Assembly (NCBI GenBank): GCA_049291395.1
Contig: JBATPJ010000010.1
Coordinates: 1-12,215, forward strand
Direction of reading: 5' to 3'
DNA from: JAPUDQ01 sp049291395
GTDB taxonomy: Bacteria; Patescibacteriota; Saccharimonadia; Saccharimonadales; Saccharimonadaceae
DNA length: 12,215 nucleotides
A program made the position numbers and the translations under genes. Below the pieces are notes generated by a model. That model saw nothing but the letters and a program-made list of their open reading frames with translations. It had not been told where the DNA came from and made no database searches. This document shows positions 1 through 5,280 of the stretch, in pieces. Positions within the stretch are counted from its first letter, which is position 1. The number at the start of each line of letters is the position of its first letter.

Positions 1-23
1 ACTGCGCGGTCGTTTTCATATTG

Positions 24-113
24 TGGCGGAGAGGGGGAGATTCGAACTCCCGGTGCAGAAAACTACACACCGCTTTTCGAGAGCGGCACCTTCAACCACT
101 CAGACACCTCTCC
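24..113 (-). tRNA. tRNA-Ser(CGA), CCA encoded
   Basis: Read on the minus strand, a 7-bp acceptor stem (GGAGAGG with CCTCTCC), G discriminator and an encoded CCA (24-26) bracket a serine-type tRNA of 90 nt with a long variable arm. The anticodon loop is CTCGAAA between CCGCT and AGCGG, giving anticodon CGA, which reads UCG. The T-loop is the usual TTCGAAT. Its downstream flank runs off the window after 23 bases, so whether it carries the tRNA-linked element found after the other three tRNAs cannot be seen. Confidence 0.96.
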
Positions 114-126
114 CCGCGTAACAGAT

Positions 127-135
127 ATTATATCA
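127..135 (-). promoter_or_regulatory. Extended -10 promoter of tRNA-Ser(CGA)
   Basis: TGATATAAT on the minus strand, with the hexamer ending 14 nt before the tRNA 5' end. No good -35 box lies 17 nt upstream. The surrounding 19 nt (122-140) match the region upstream of tRNA-Ser(UGA) (5767-5785) with one difference, which supports a shared promoter module. The rest of 141-265 shows no gene or other clear signal. Confidence 0.75.
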
Positions 136-269
136 GAGGTAGGTATACATGAGTGTGCTGATGATGCTACCACGCCGCACAATCACCGTTATAGCCCAGC
201 ACTTCCGCGGAATTCGCAAGGAGAATGCGGAAAACAACAGATTGAAATTAGAAATTCAACCAAAAGGTA

Positions 270-298
270 TTGACATACTATACATGATGTACTATACT
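270..298 (+). promoter_or_regulatory. Sigma-70 promoter with palindromic spacer, upstream of the PadR-like gene
   Basis: TTGACA (270-275), 17-bp spacer, TATACT (293-298). The spacer holds the perfect palindrome TACATGATGTA (281-291), and a wider inverted repeat CATACTA (274-280) / TAGTATG (306-312) spans the start codon. PadR-family operators contain ATGT/ACAT half-sites, so autorepression by the adjacent regulator is a reasonable inference. The expected transcription start (about 304-307) lies only a few bases before the ATG at 310. Confidence 0.8.
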
Positions 299-309
299 GC
301 AAGTGTAGT

Positions 310-687
310 ATGAAATTAACCCCATTTGAATCAACGATGCTCAGCGGCTGGGAGGACGTCTATCGGAAGTCCCAGGTCAGTTTGTGGATCTTGATTGCTA
401 TCAGGGAAGAGAAGGGATTTGTCGAAGAGATACGCACATTCATTCACCGCCACGGTGACGTCGATATGAGCGAGCAAAGTTTGTACCGCTCACTCCGCCG
501 TCTCGAGTCGGCGACACTCATACAGTCACGGAGTGTCGAGAATCCAAAAGGCCCGGATCGAAAATATTTTTCTCTCTCTCCCGAGGGCGGGCACGTCCTA
601 GGAGCCTTTATCGAGCGCAATATCACCGCGATGTTTCTCTCATCGCCAAATAACGATCTATTTTCTAACCGAAAGGATGTTTCATGA
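310..687 (+). CDS. PadR-like winged-helix transcriptional regulator
   Basis: The 125-residue protein has the N-terminal winged-helix core typical of PadR regulators: a helix with SLWILIAI, a recognition-helix region around SEQSLYRSLRRLE (about residues 53-65), then a wing with RKYFSLSPEG (about 85-94), which resembles the family pattern in which a short beta hairpin reads R-x-Y-x-L-T/S-x-x-G. It lacks the long C-terminal dimerisation domain of large PadR proteins, so it fits the short class. Such proteins usually bind inverted repeats and repress neighbouring membrane or transport genes in response to small molecules. It overlaps the next gene by ATGA, so the two are almost certainly one operon. 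There is no Shine-Dalgarno; the ATG lies 11 nt after the -10 box. The regulator family is fairly sure, the ligand unknown. Confidence 0.85.
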   Translation: MKLTPFESTMLSGWEDVYRKSQVSLWILIAIREEKGFVEEIRTFIHRHGDVDMSEQSLYRSLRRLESATLIQSRSVENPKGPDRKYFSLSPEGGHVLGAFIERNITAMFLSSPNNDLFSNRKDVS

Positions 688-1631
688 GTAATTCACCAAA
701 ACTAAGTCGCTGGCAGGCATCAAAGAGTCTCGCGAAGAGTGCGTGGCAAGTACTACGACGTGATCGGACGCTCGGGTGGCTACCAATACTGTCTGGTATC
801 TCTGTATTACTCATCTTGGCCATTGCGGTCACCCTCGTCATCACGACAAGCACTTTCCATAACGGTGTCGCTGGCAGTGGTGAATTTTTTATGACCGGTC
901 CGCTCGTTGATCCAGGCGTAACCGCCGTTGGTTTCTATGTCGCCGTCGTCCTCCTAATCACCTTCGTCAGCACACTCTTTGACGGCGCGCTGATCGCTGG
1001 TGCGCTGCAACGATTTGGCGGTAAGACCCCGACGGTCGCTTCATCACTGGCCGCCGCTCGTCGACGACTTGGCTCACTGTTCGGCTTCGGTATCTTCTCG
1101 ACGATCATCGGCACACTACTGCGCAGTACCGAAGAACACGTACCTGTCTTCGCCCAGATATCTTCAGCAATTGCTGGCGCAGCGTGGGCAGTTGCATCGA
1201 TGTTTGCCATCCCTGTCATCGTCTCGTCCCCCAAAAAGGTTGGCCCTATCGCCGCCACCAAGCAATCGGTCGCTGTCATCAAAAAGACCTGGGGTGAAAA
1301 TATCATACTGTCAGGTGGTATCGGCATCATCGCATTACTCAGTATCGTCGGCTTCTTCGCTGCAGTAAGTCTCATTGTCGCGGTCGGTTCAGCAATCCTA
1401 CAGGGAACCGGAGCGTCAGCCGACATGATGGCCGCCTCGTTCGAGTTCTTCGCTGTTGTAACTGGCATCGCATTCGTCGGGCTCATCGTAGTACTGACCA
1501 TGATCTCAGCGATCATCAAATCAGCCGTCTACCACTATGCAACAACGGGCCAAGCGCCAAATGCATTTGAGCGTGATGTCGTCCAGGCGTGCTTCACAAC
1601 CAAAAAGGCCCGCAACGTCTTCACTGCATAA
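684..1631 (+). CDS. DUF6159-type polytopic membrane protein
   Basis: A 315-residue integral membrane protein. A short cytoplasmic N-terminus (SWQVLRRDR-like, residues 20-28) precedes helices at about 32-54, 80-106, 129-146, 157-180, 206-235 and 255-280. The sequence recalls DUF6159: W-x-V-L-R-x-D-x-x-L-x-W-L-P near the start, LFDGALIAGALQR in the second helix, PVIV before the amphipathic segment, and AATKQSVAVIKKTWGEN near residue 200. The function of that family is not established. The start ATG overlaps the stop of the PadR-like gene (ATGA) and is served by GAAAGGA about 6-12 nt upstream, so translation is coupled. The regulator probably controls this protein, a common pairing for stress or envelope membrane proteins, but no substrate can be inferred. 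Confidence 0.82.
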   Translation: MSNSPKLSRWQASKSLAKSAWQVLRRDRTLGWLPILSGISVLLILAIAVTLVITTSTFHNGVAGSGEFFMTGPLVDPGVTAVGFYVAVVLLITFVSTLFDGALIAGALQRFGGKTPTVASSLAAARRRLGSLFGFGIFSTIIGTLLRSTEEHVPVFAQISSAIAGAAWAVASMFAIPVIVSSPKKVGPIAATKQSVAVIKKTWGENIILSGGIGIIALLSIVGFFAAVSLIVAVGSAILQGTGASADMMAASFEFFAVVTGIAFVGLIVVLTMISAIIKSAVYHYATTGQAPNAFERDVVQACFTTKKARNVFTA

Positions 1632-1650
1632 AGCACACTACAGTCACTCA

Positions 1651-1688
1651 AACGATCAGGTCTTCGATATACGCGGCCTGATCGTTTT
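1651..1688 (+). terminator. Intrinsic terminator after the DUF6159 gene
   Basis: AACGATCAGG(T)C pairs with GGCCTGATCGTT across a 12-nt loop and runs into GTTTTG. The T-tract is short, so termination may be partial. Confidence 0.7.
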
Positions 1689-1696
1689 GCTATGCT
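1688..1696 (+). promoter_or_regulatory. Extended -10 promoter of the 150-aa membrane protein
   Basis: TGCTATGCT, with the hexamer at 1691-1696, lies 8 nt before the ATG at 1705. No good -35 and no Shine-Dalgarno are visible, which points to a leaderless transcript. It sits directly on the end of the preceding terminator. Confidence 0.65.
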
Positions 1697-1704
1697 AGAG
1701 ACAT

Positions 1705-2157
1705 ATGGAACCGACAGTAGCGGCAGTGCGAGCGATCACCGGCGTGTATTTTCAGCGAATATTGCTGATTGTGATCAGCCTCACGGTTACTACGCTCCTC
1801 GGGGTATATCTGCTCCTGGGCTATCTCGCGGCTGCGCTCACACCGTGGTGGTGGGTATTTCTCGTCATCTTGGTACCGATCACACTTATCGTCACCGCCA
1901 TTGGAGCGGTGTTGTGGTTTGCATCGTCACGCCTCTTGCCACGTCGTATGGACCGGTCAGAAAAAACATTTGTGTACCATTTCGGTCAGAAACTCGCCCG
2001 TGTCATCGGTGAAGAACGGCTGCCATATCCTATCATGATGTTTTTTATCGTAAAAAGTGTCATGAGAGGCAAGGGCAGTGACCTCTTCAAAAAAGCCCTG
2101 GCCGATGCGCCATCACTGCGCCAGGATTTCCGACGAATCACACGAATGTTCTCGTGA
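1705..2157 (+). CDS. Small membrane protein with two N-terminal helices, unknown function
   Basis: A 150-residue protein not recognised as a named family. Two hydrophobic helices lie at about residues 18-42 and 47-70. They are followed by a positively charged cytoplasmic-looking stretch (SSRLLPRRMDRSEKTF), a predicted helix with GQKLARVIGEERLPYP, and a basic C-terminus with RQDFRRITRM. There is no signal peptidase site and no catalytic motif that I can see. It stands alone between a terminator and the tRNA-Arg promoter, with its own extended -10 box 8 nt before the start codon. The start is chosen because it is the first ATG after that box; an overlapping frame starting at 1692 is a shadow. 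Membrane location is fairly sure, the role is unknown. Confidence 0.8.
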   Translation: MEPTVAAVRAITGVYFQRILLIVISLTVTTLLGVYLLLGYLAAALTPWWWVFLVILVPITLIVTAIGAVLWFASSRLLPRRMDRSEKTFVYHFGQKLARVIGEERLPYPIMMFFIVKSVMRGKGSDLFKKALADAPSLRQDFRRITRMFS

Positions 2158-2158
2158 C

Positions 2159-2187
2159 TTGTCTTTATTCCGATGCCTTGGTATAAT
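2159..2187 (+). promoter_or_regulatory. Promoter of tRNA-Arg(GCG)
   Basis: TTGTCT (2159-2164), 17-bp spacer, TATAAT (2182-2187), ending 16 nt before the mature tRNA 5' end. The -35 overlaps the end of the preceding gene. Confidence 0.8.
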
Positions 2188-2203
2188 TACCCCTGTTCTT
2201 TAC

Positions 2204-2280
2204 GCACTCGTAGCTCAGCTGGATAGAGCATCGGCTTGCGGAGCCGAAGGTCGTAGGTTCGAATCCTGTCGAGTGTACCA
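2204..2280 (+). tRNA. tRNA-Arg(GCG), CCA encoded
   Basis: A 77-nt cloverleaf: acceptor GCACTCG/CGAGTGT with a G-U first pair, D-arm GCTC/GAGC, anticodon stem TCGGC/GCCGA with loop TTGCGGA, T-stem GTAGG/CCTGT with loop TTCGAAT, A discriminator and CCA. The anticodon is GCG, reading CGC and CGU. Most bacteria instead use an ACG anticodon edited to inosine, so this is unusual. Its last 18 nt (2263-2280) are repeated exactly at 2436-2453. Confidence 0.96.
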
Positions 2281-2317
2281 CGAAAAAAGCCGGTCTCATG
2301 ACCGGCTTTTTTCGTGG
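2278..2317. terminator. Bidirectional hairpin terminator after tRNA-Arg
   Basis: CCACGAAAAAAGCCGGTC and its perfect complement GACCGGCTTTTTTCGTGG flank a TCAT loop. The GC core followed by T6 terminates rightward, and the A6 on the other arm gives the same leftward. Its left arm begins inside the tRNA CCA. Confidence 0.92.
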
Positions 2318-2453
2318 TGCGCTCACAAGATGAGAACCGTCCCGCCGCAGGCGGGAGGTTCGGTGAAGCGAGCAAAGGAACGCGAGAGCTTGCTCTCGAC
2401 CCTTTGCGAGCGGAAGAGCGAACGAAGTGAGCGATATCCTGTCGAGTGTACCA
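2281..2453 (+). mobile_element. tRNA-linked element A (downstream of tRNA-Arg), 173 bp
   Basis: Structure seen in the sequence: the terminator; then 2325-2338, which matches the reverse complement of the tRNA-Arg T-arm at 11 of 14 bases; then a hairpin at 2334-2361 (GAACC and CCCGCC arms, GCA loop) and a second at 2372-2407 (GCAAAGG/CCTTTGC outside, CGAGAGC/GCTCTCG inside); then GCGATATC leading into an exact 18-bp copy of the tRNA 3' end (2436-2453, ATCCTGTCGAGTGTACCA). Elements B and C have the same order and nearly the same length. Treating it as a mobile or integrative element is inference from the repeated tRNA end; no protein is encoded. Confidence 0.7.
2436..2453 (+). repeat. Direct repeat of tRNA-Arg 3' end (candidate attachment site)
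   Basis: Exact 18-bp copy of 2263-2280, from T-loop position about 59 to CCA. The base before it is T where the tRNA has A (TATCC versus AATCC). Its first nine bases occur again at 4121-4129. Confidence 0.9.
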
Positions 2454-2537
2454 TGTAAAACTTATATCACTACCTCTATAAATGAAATAGTCCTTATTCG
2501 GCACCATACTAGATAAATACTATTAGATTCACTCTTT

Positions 2538-2546
2538 TGATATAAT
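2538..2546 (+). promoter_or_regulatory. Extended -10 promoter of the P-loop gene
   Basis: TGATATAAT with TATAAT at 2541-2546, only 6 nt before the ATG at 2553. No Shine-Dalgarno, so translation is probably leaderless. The stretch 2454-2537 between the tRNA-end repeat and this box holds nothing else that I can identify. Confidence 0.72.
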
Positions 2547-2552
2547 CTGAAC

Positions 2553-3086
2553 ATGACTTTACCTCCGGTAGTATTCTCAGACGGTGCTGATTTTTTCGAA
2601 AAATTATCGCATAGATATACAACCCACCGTAAGGGCTTGTTTATTATGACGCCTTCAGGTGCCGGAAAGACCTACTATTGTAAGAATCAGACCACACCAG
2701 ACTGGATTGATGGTGATGATCTATGGATTGAATCTGGCGCCCAGCCTCTTGTTGAGTGGTGGGACATGGGCGTCCCCGTTATTAACACTGTTGAGCAACG
2801 GTGTGACGTGATAACTGCACAGGCCGTAGAAAAAGGTTTTTGTATTCTAGGTTCAATTAACTTTTGGTACAAGCCAGATGCTATTGTGATACCAGAATGG
2901 GATTTGCTCGTGAAGCAAATAAAGATGCGGCAGGATAGTGGTGAATACGATGGCGGTATGACGGACGCTCATCACGAACAAGTAAAGACTCATATTGGCA
3001 TCATTGAAGAATGGCACACTAAGCATGGCGTGCCTAAGTTCGATTCTATTGAAAAAGCAATCGAAGCACTAACTAAGGATGCTTAA
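2553..3086 (+). CDS. P-loop NTPase, small kinase-like
   Basis: A 177-residue soluble protein. A hydrophobic strand GLFIM leads into Walker A TPSGAGKT (residues 33-40), then WIDGDDLW (51-58), which resembles the substrate-binding Asp region after the P-loop in small metabolite kinases such as shikimate, gluconate or adenylate kinase types. A later strand GFCILGSI is followed by a charged helical C-terminus. No DEAD/H or AAA sensor motifs are evident, so a small-molecule or nucleotide kinase is more likely than a helicase, but the substrate is unknown. The gene converges on the histidine-phosphatase-like gene, and the two overlap tail to tail by 14 nt. The extended -10 lies 6 nt before the start. 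It sits in the candidate mobile segment next to tRNA-Arg. Confidence 0.72.
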   Translation: MTLPPVVFSDGADFFEKLSHRYTTHRKGLFIMTPSGAGKTYYCKNQTTPDWIDGDDLWIESGAQPLVEWWDMGVPVINTVEQRCDVITAQAVEKGFCILGSINFWYKPDAIVIPEWDLLVKQIKMRQDSGEYDGGMTDAHHEQVKTHIGIIEEWHTKHGVPKFDSIEKAIEALTKDA

Positions 3087-3951
3087 TCGCAGTAGCTGCC
3101 AGGCGTAGCTCAACTTCTTGACCTTGTGCATGCAGCATCGGGACTTCATCCTTATGTAATTCAATAACTACACCTGCGCCATAGTCTACGGGGATATACT
3201 CTCCAAAACTTACACCGGTAGCATCTTTTACCAGCGGACTAATCGTGTCGTAATGTGAAACTGCCCATATCAGGAGTGCTGTATCGGGATTGTTAGCGTG
3301 AAACACGTTGGCATAGCGGTCCATAACGTTTATCGATTTTTTAGTCCTATCGAGTATTTCATATACGCCCTCTGCACCCATCTGTTTGCGTACAGCTTTC
3401 TCAGCATCCATTTCATGCATAGCCCACGCCGTCGAGCCAAGGCCCGTACCGAGACCATCTTCCTTGCCGTATTTTCCACGCAAATAGTCCACATATTCGG
3501 GCGTATCAAAAATTTGCGGTTCTCGAATTTTTGTGTCTGGACGAATAGACTGATTGGTCGGCTTAAAACCGTGTGTAATAAAATCCGGACTAAGATTGAT
3601 TATTCGGCTTGAGGGATCGATCCCCATTTTTTCCAATACCTTTATTGCAGCGTCTTGCGCAATTTGGGCAGTCTCTAAACTTCTATACCCACCACCTGTG
3701 TACTGGGTGTCGCTAGAGGTGAAGAGCACCATTGTTTTGCTGGTTTCGTTTCCAAATAGTTTCTCGAAAAATGCGATATCTCTATCGCGTGCCGCTTCGG
3801 CATGTTCCTCAATGAGAGAGCCTGTATTTTCTGCGTCCCTGTCTCGTACGTACCGCTCATGACGTTGAAATACAATAGCCGTATCGCCATTTTCTAGGCT
3901 TGGAACTTTGATGTCTTCTTTTTCGATTTTTTCTATTGATACTTCTGACAT
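3073..3951 (-). CDS. Histidine phosphatase superfamily-like protein
   Basis: With the start at 3951 the product is 292 residues. AIVFQRHERY (residues 25-34) resembles the strand plus RHG motif whose His is phosphorylated in phosphoglycerate-mutase-like phosphatases; SSD..YRSLETAQIA (79-97) matches the second conserved block (S-x-x-x-R-x-x-E-T-A); and LLIWAVSHYD (His about 233) matches the second catalytic His block, although the usual Gly-His is Ser-His here. The family therefore seems good; the substrate is unknown, and RHE instead of RHG is a variation. A longer frame begins at a TTG at 4017, but that TTGACA is itself a consensus -35 box, so the ATG at 3951 is preferred. No clear Shine-Dalgarno precedes it. 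It faces the P-loop gene, which suggests a linked kinase/phosphatase pair. Confidence 0.72.
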   Translation of the reverse strand: MSEVSIEKIEKEDIKVPSLENGDTAIVFQRHERYVRDRDAENTGSLIEEHAEAARDRDIAFFEKLFGNETSKTMVLFTSSDTQYTGGGYRSLETAQIAQDAAIKVLEKMGIDPSSRIINLSPDFITHGFKPTNQSIRPDTKIREPQIFDTPEYVDYLRGKYGKEDGLGTGLGSTAWAMHEMDAEKAVRKQMGAEGVYEILDRTKKSINVMDRYANVFHANNPDTALLIWAVSHYDTISPLVKDATGVSFGEYIPVDYGAGVVIELHKDEVPMLHAQGQEVELRLAATAIKHP

Positions 3952-3988
3952 ATTTTTCAAACGACAGAGCGTTATAATTTGTTCACTA

Positions 3989-4017
3989 ATAATATCACAC
4001 TTATGCTTTCGTGTCAA
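3989..4017 (-). promoter_or_regulatory. Sigma-70 promoter of the histidine-phosphatase-like gene
   Basis: On the minus strand TTGACA (4012-4017), 17-bp spacer, TATTAT (3989-3994), giving a leader of roughly 30 nt before the ATG at 3951. Just upstream an inverted repeat CAAGCTA/TAGCTTG (4023-4029 and 4046-4052) could be an operator. Confidence 0.8.
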
Positions 4018-4077
4018 TTAATCAAGCTAATGTCCTACGCTAAAATAGCTTGGGCTTCTCAACTACTGTGTGCCGCG

Positions 4078-4112
4078 AAAAAGGGGTGTACGAGCTTGCT
4101 CTCGACCCTTTG
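4078..4112 (-). terminator. Terminator after the proline-rich membrane protein gene
   Basis: On the minus strand AAAGGGT-CGAG/CTCG-ACCCCTT followed by a run of T gives a plausible intrinsic terminator 30-65 nt past the stop at 4144. Its arms come from the element-A right-end copy, so an element fragment may serve as terminator here. Confidence 0.55.
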
Positions 4113-4129
4113 CGGGCGATATCCTGTCG
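4092..4129 (+). repeat. Partial second copy of the right end of element A
   Basis: 4092-4114 equals 2386-2408 (23 bp) and 4116-4129 equals 2431-2444 (14 bp). Relative to element A, 22 bases (2409-2430) are replaced by a single base, and the match stops nine bases into the tRNA-Arg end (ATCCTGTCG, then TTTGAG). The remainder of 4018-4143 holds the terminator and an inverted repeat, no gene. Confidence 0.88.
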
Positions 4130-4143
4130 TTTGAGTAATTACC

Positions 4144-4773
4144 CTAAAACCGCAAATATCGCGTCATTCGATCGATAGCATCCGGTTTCACCGTCTGCAT
4201 CGGTACGTGTGCACCGATCATGTCGACGATCTGCTCGCCGTGCTCCTGCGGGAAATAGAGGTCGATCGCCGGAGAGAACCGTTTGACAGGAAGGAGCGTG
4301 ATATAGTACATCGCATCCTCCTGGACGACCCCAAACGCTCTAAAATTTTGAAAATCATAGTGCGCTTCGTTGATCTGTATGCCTTGTGAGCTCAGCTGAT
4401 AATGTATCAGCCGCGGTGGCCGAATCGCCAGGAAGATCAGTGCCACGACCATTACGACGATCAGCACCGCAAAGGTAATGGATTTGAGCAAAAATAGCGC
4501 AAGCAAGGCGAGTACCACCCCGGCGACACCGACGATCACAAACCAGATTGTATCCTTCTCGCGGTGCACAAATTCTGATGCTTCCCACGTCACGCCAGGG
4601 AGGAGAGGAGCCTCATCAACCTCAGCCTCCACCGGTTCCGCAGGTTCTACCGGCTGCTGCGGAGTCATGCCTTGCGGTCCAGGCTGCACAGGCTCATCCG
4701 CAGGCGCCACTACCTGAGCAGGCTCAACGCCTGGCTGGTTGGGTTGCCAATATCCTTGCTCCTTCGGCTCCAT
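4144..4773 (-). CDS. Membrane protein with Pro/Gln/Glu-rich N-terminus and C-terminal beta-rich domain
   Basis: A 209-residue protein. Residues 1-60 are low complexity, rich in Pro, Gln, Glu and Val, with no signal peptide, hence probably a disordered cytoplasmic tail. Two helices follow at about 75-96 and 99-117 with a very short turn, then a cytoplasmic domain beginning RPPRLIHYQLSSQGIQIN (117-134). That order of paired helices, then Y-x-L-x-x-x-G-I strands and a terminal amphipathic helix (DAIDRMTRYL), resembles membrane-anchored bacterial PH-like proteins, though I would not claim a family match. It is monocistronic, with an extended -10 nine bases before the ATG and a terminator in the element-A remnant. 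Function unknown. Confidence 0.78.
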   Translation of the reverse strand: MEPKEQGYWQPNQPGVEPAQVVAPADEPVQPGPQGMTPQQPVEPAEPVEAEVDEAPLLPGVTWEASEFVHREKDTIWFVIVGVAGVVLALLALFLLKSITFAVLIVVMVVALIFLAIRPPRLIHYQLSSQGIQINEAHYDFQNFRAFGVVQEDAMYYITLLPVKRFSPAIDLYFPQEHGEQIVDMIGAHVPMQTVKPDAIDRMTRYLRF

Positions 4774-4782
4774 ATGTAGAGT

Positions 4783-4791
4783 AGTATAGCA
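4783..4791 (-). promoter_or_regulatory. Extended -10 promoter of the proline-rich membrane protein
   Basis: TGCTATACT on the minus strand, with nine bases between the hexamer and the ATG at 4773. No Shine-Dalgarno; leaderless or nearly so. Confidence 0.75.
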
Positions 4792-4825
4792 CTTGTGGTT
4801 TGATTTGAGGATATCTGCTGCGGCG

Positions 4826-4855
4826 TTTCATTTTTTGCGTCATATCTGTTACAAT
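4826..4855 (+). promoter_or_regulatory. Promoter upstream of tRNA-Ser(GCT)
   Basis: TTTCAT (4826-4831), 18-bp spacer, TACAAT (4850-4855) with a TG extension at 4847-4848. Transcription would start near 4862, giving an unusually long leader of about 105 nt before the tRNA that includes a partial tRNA copy. Confidence 0.6.
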
Positions 4856-4915
4856 CTTTGTCTGTAGCCAGGTAGATACAGGGTAAGAACTACGCAAAAT
4901 GCGTTGCTCTATCGC

Positions 4916-4938
4916 ACGGAGAATTACCCAAGTGGATG
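4916..4938 (+). repeat. Partial 5' copy of tRNA-Ser(GCT)
   Basis: Matches 4966-4988, the first part of the mature tRNA plus two bases, at about 19 of 23 positions, including the D-arm block ACCCAAGTGG exactly. The rest of the tRNA is absent, so it cannot fold as one. It is a remnant or a duplicated 5' fragment in the leader. Confidence 0.8.
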
Positions 4939-4967
4939 CTGCGTGAAACGTATCGCTCTACTAGTAC

Positions 4968-5060
4968 GGAGGAGTACCCAAGTGGCTGAAGGGGACGGTT
5001 TGCTAAATCGTTAGTGGGGAGCAATCTCCAGCGAGAGTTCGAATCTCTCCTCCTCCGCCA
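4968..5060 (+). tRNA. tRNA-Ser(GCT), CCA encoded
   Basis: A 93-nt serine tRNA: acceptor GGAGGAG/CTCCTCC, G discriminator, CCA; anticodon stem ACGGT/ATCGT with loop TTGCTAA, anticodon GCT, reading AGC and AGU; long variable arm; T-loop TTCGAAT. It has a partial 5' copy 50 nt upstream and an exact copy of its 3' end 168 nt downstream. Confidence 0.96.
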
Positions 5061-5098
5061 AGATGAATGAATGACCCTTGTGGTCATTTTTTCATCTT
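5060..5098. terminator. Hairpin terminator after tRNA-Ser(GCT)
   Basis: AAGATGAA and AATGACC arms pair with GGTCATT and TTCATCTT across a CTTGT loop, with a T6 run in the 3' arm. It lies directly after CCA, as in elements A and C. Confidence 0.88.
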
Positions 5099-5229
5099 TA
5101 TGATGCGAGATACGAACTCGAGAAGAGAGTTCAGAATACTGTCAAATCTATGATTTGTACAGTATGTAGCCGATGGTGGAATGGCGAAGCCAGTCTATCA
5201 TCGAGCGTTTATCTCTCCTCCTCCGCCAA
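5061..5229 (+). mobile_element. tRNA-linked element B (downstream of tRNA-Ser(GCT)), about 168 bp
   Basis: Order seen: terminator; inverted T-arm copy GCGAGATACGAACTCG (5105-5120); hairpin GAACTC/GAGTTC (5114-5132); hairpin at 5136-5165 (ATACTGT-CAAATC with complement, TAT loop, one bulge); hairpin at 5171-5203 with 15-bp arms and a GAA loop, 14 of 15 positions paired counting two G-U pairs; then GAGCGTT-TATC into an exact 19-bp copy of the tRNA end (5211-5229). No coding capacity. The G-U pairs suggest the hairpin matters as RNA or single-stranded DNA, but that is inference. Confidence 0.7.
5211..5229 (+). repeat. Direct repeat of tRNA-Ser(GCT) 3' end (candidate attachment site)
   Basis: ATCTCTCCTCCTCCGCCAA is identical to 5043-5061, beginning at the same T-loop base as the repeats in elements A and C, and preceded by T in place of A. 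Confidence 0.92.
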
Positions 5230-5230
5230 A

Positions 5231-5263
5231 ATTAAAAAATGACCCTCGTGGTCATTTTTTAAT
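5231..5263. terminator. Second terminator after the element B repeat
   Basis: ATTAAAAAATGACC and GGTCATTTTTTAAT pair across a CTCGT loop. It closely resembles the terminator at 5060-5098 in its core (AATGACCCT-GTGGTCATTTTTT), so tRNA end plus terminator appear to have been copied together. It also serves the minus-strand 66-aa gene that stops at 5281. Confidence 0.88.
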
Positions 5264-5280
5264 CTGACTCGTCCGTCGTA

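Larger units (their letters stand above)
2454..4129. mobile_element. Probable integrated cargo segment with kinase-like and phosphatase-like genes
   Basis: This segment follows the repeated tRNA-Arg end and closes with a copy of the right half of element A: 23 bp identical to 2386-2408 (at 4092-4114), then 14 bp identical to 2431-2444 (at 4116-4129). Its two genes look more AT-rich and use more A/T-ending codons than the flanking genes, by eye. Direct repeats at both ends next to a tRNA, plus foreign-looking cargo, fit a tRNA-integrated island. No integrase is inside, so it would depend on one elsewhere. The last nine bases of the tRNA repeat are missing at the right end. Confidence 0.55.

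Noticed and set aside
935..1519. 194-aa minus-strand ORF opposite the DUF6159 gene
   Set aside because: Low-complexity Ala/Thr/Met/Ile composition typical of an antisense shadow of a membrane protein; no promoter.
2078..2458. 126-aa plus-strand ORF over tRNA-Arg and element A
   Set aside because: Crosses a tRNA, a terminator and the direct repeat; its protein mirrors structured RNA sequence, not a domain.
2187..2507. 106-aa minus-strand ORF containing TLDRIRTYDLRLRKP
   Set aside because: This is the antisense translation of tRNA-Arg, a well-known spurious protein type, and it runs through two hairpins and the repeat.
3952..4017. TTG-initiated 22-residue extension of the histidine-phosphatase-like protein
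   Set aside because: The TTG lies in a consensus TTGACA -35 box with TATTAT 17 bp away, so this stretch is promoter and leader.
4890..5087. 65-aa minus-strand ORF with RRRRDSNSRWRLL
   Set aside because: Antisense translation of tRNA-Ser(GCT) and its partial copy.
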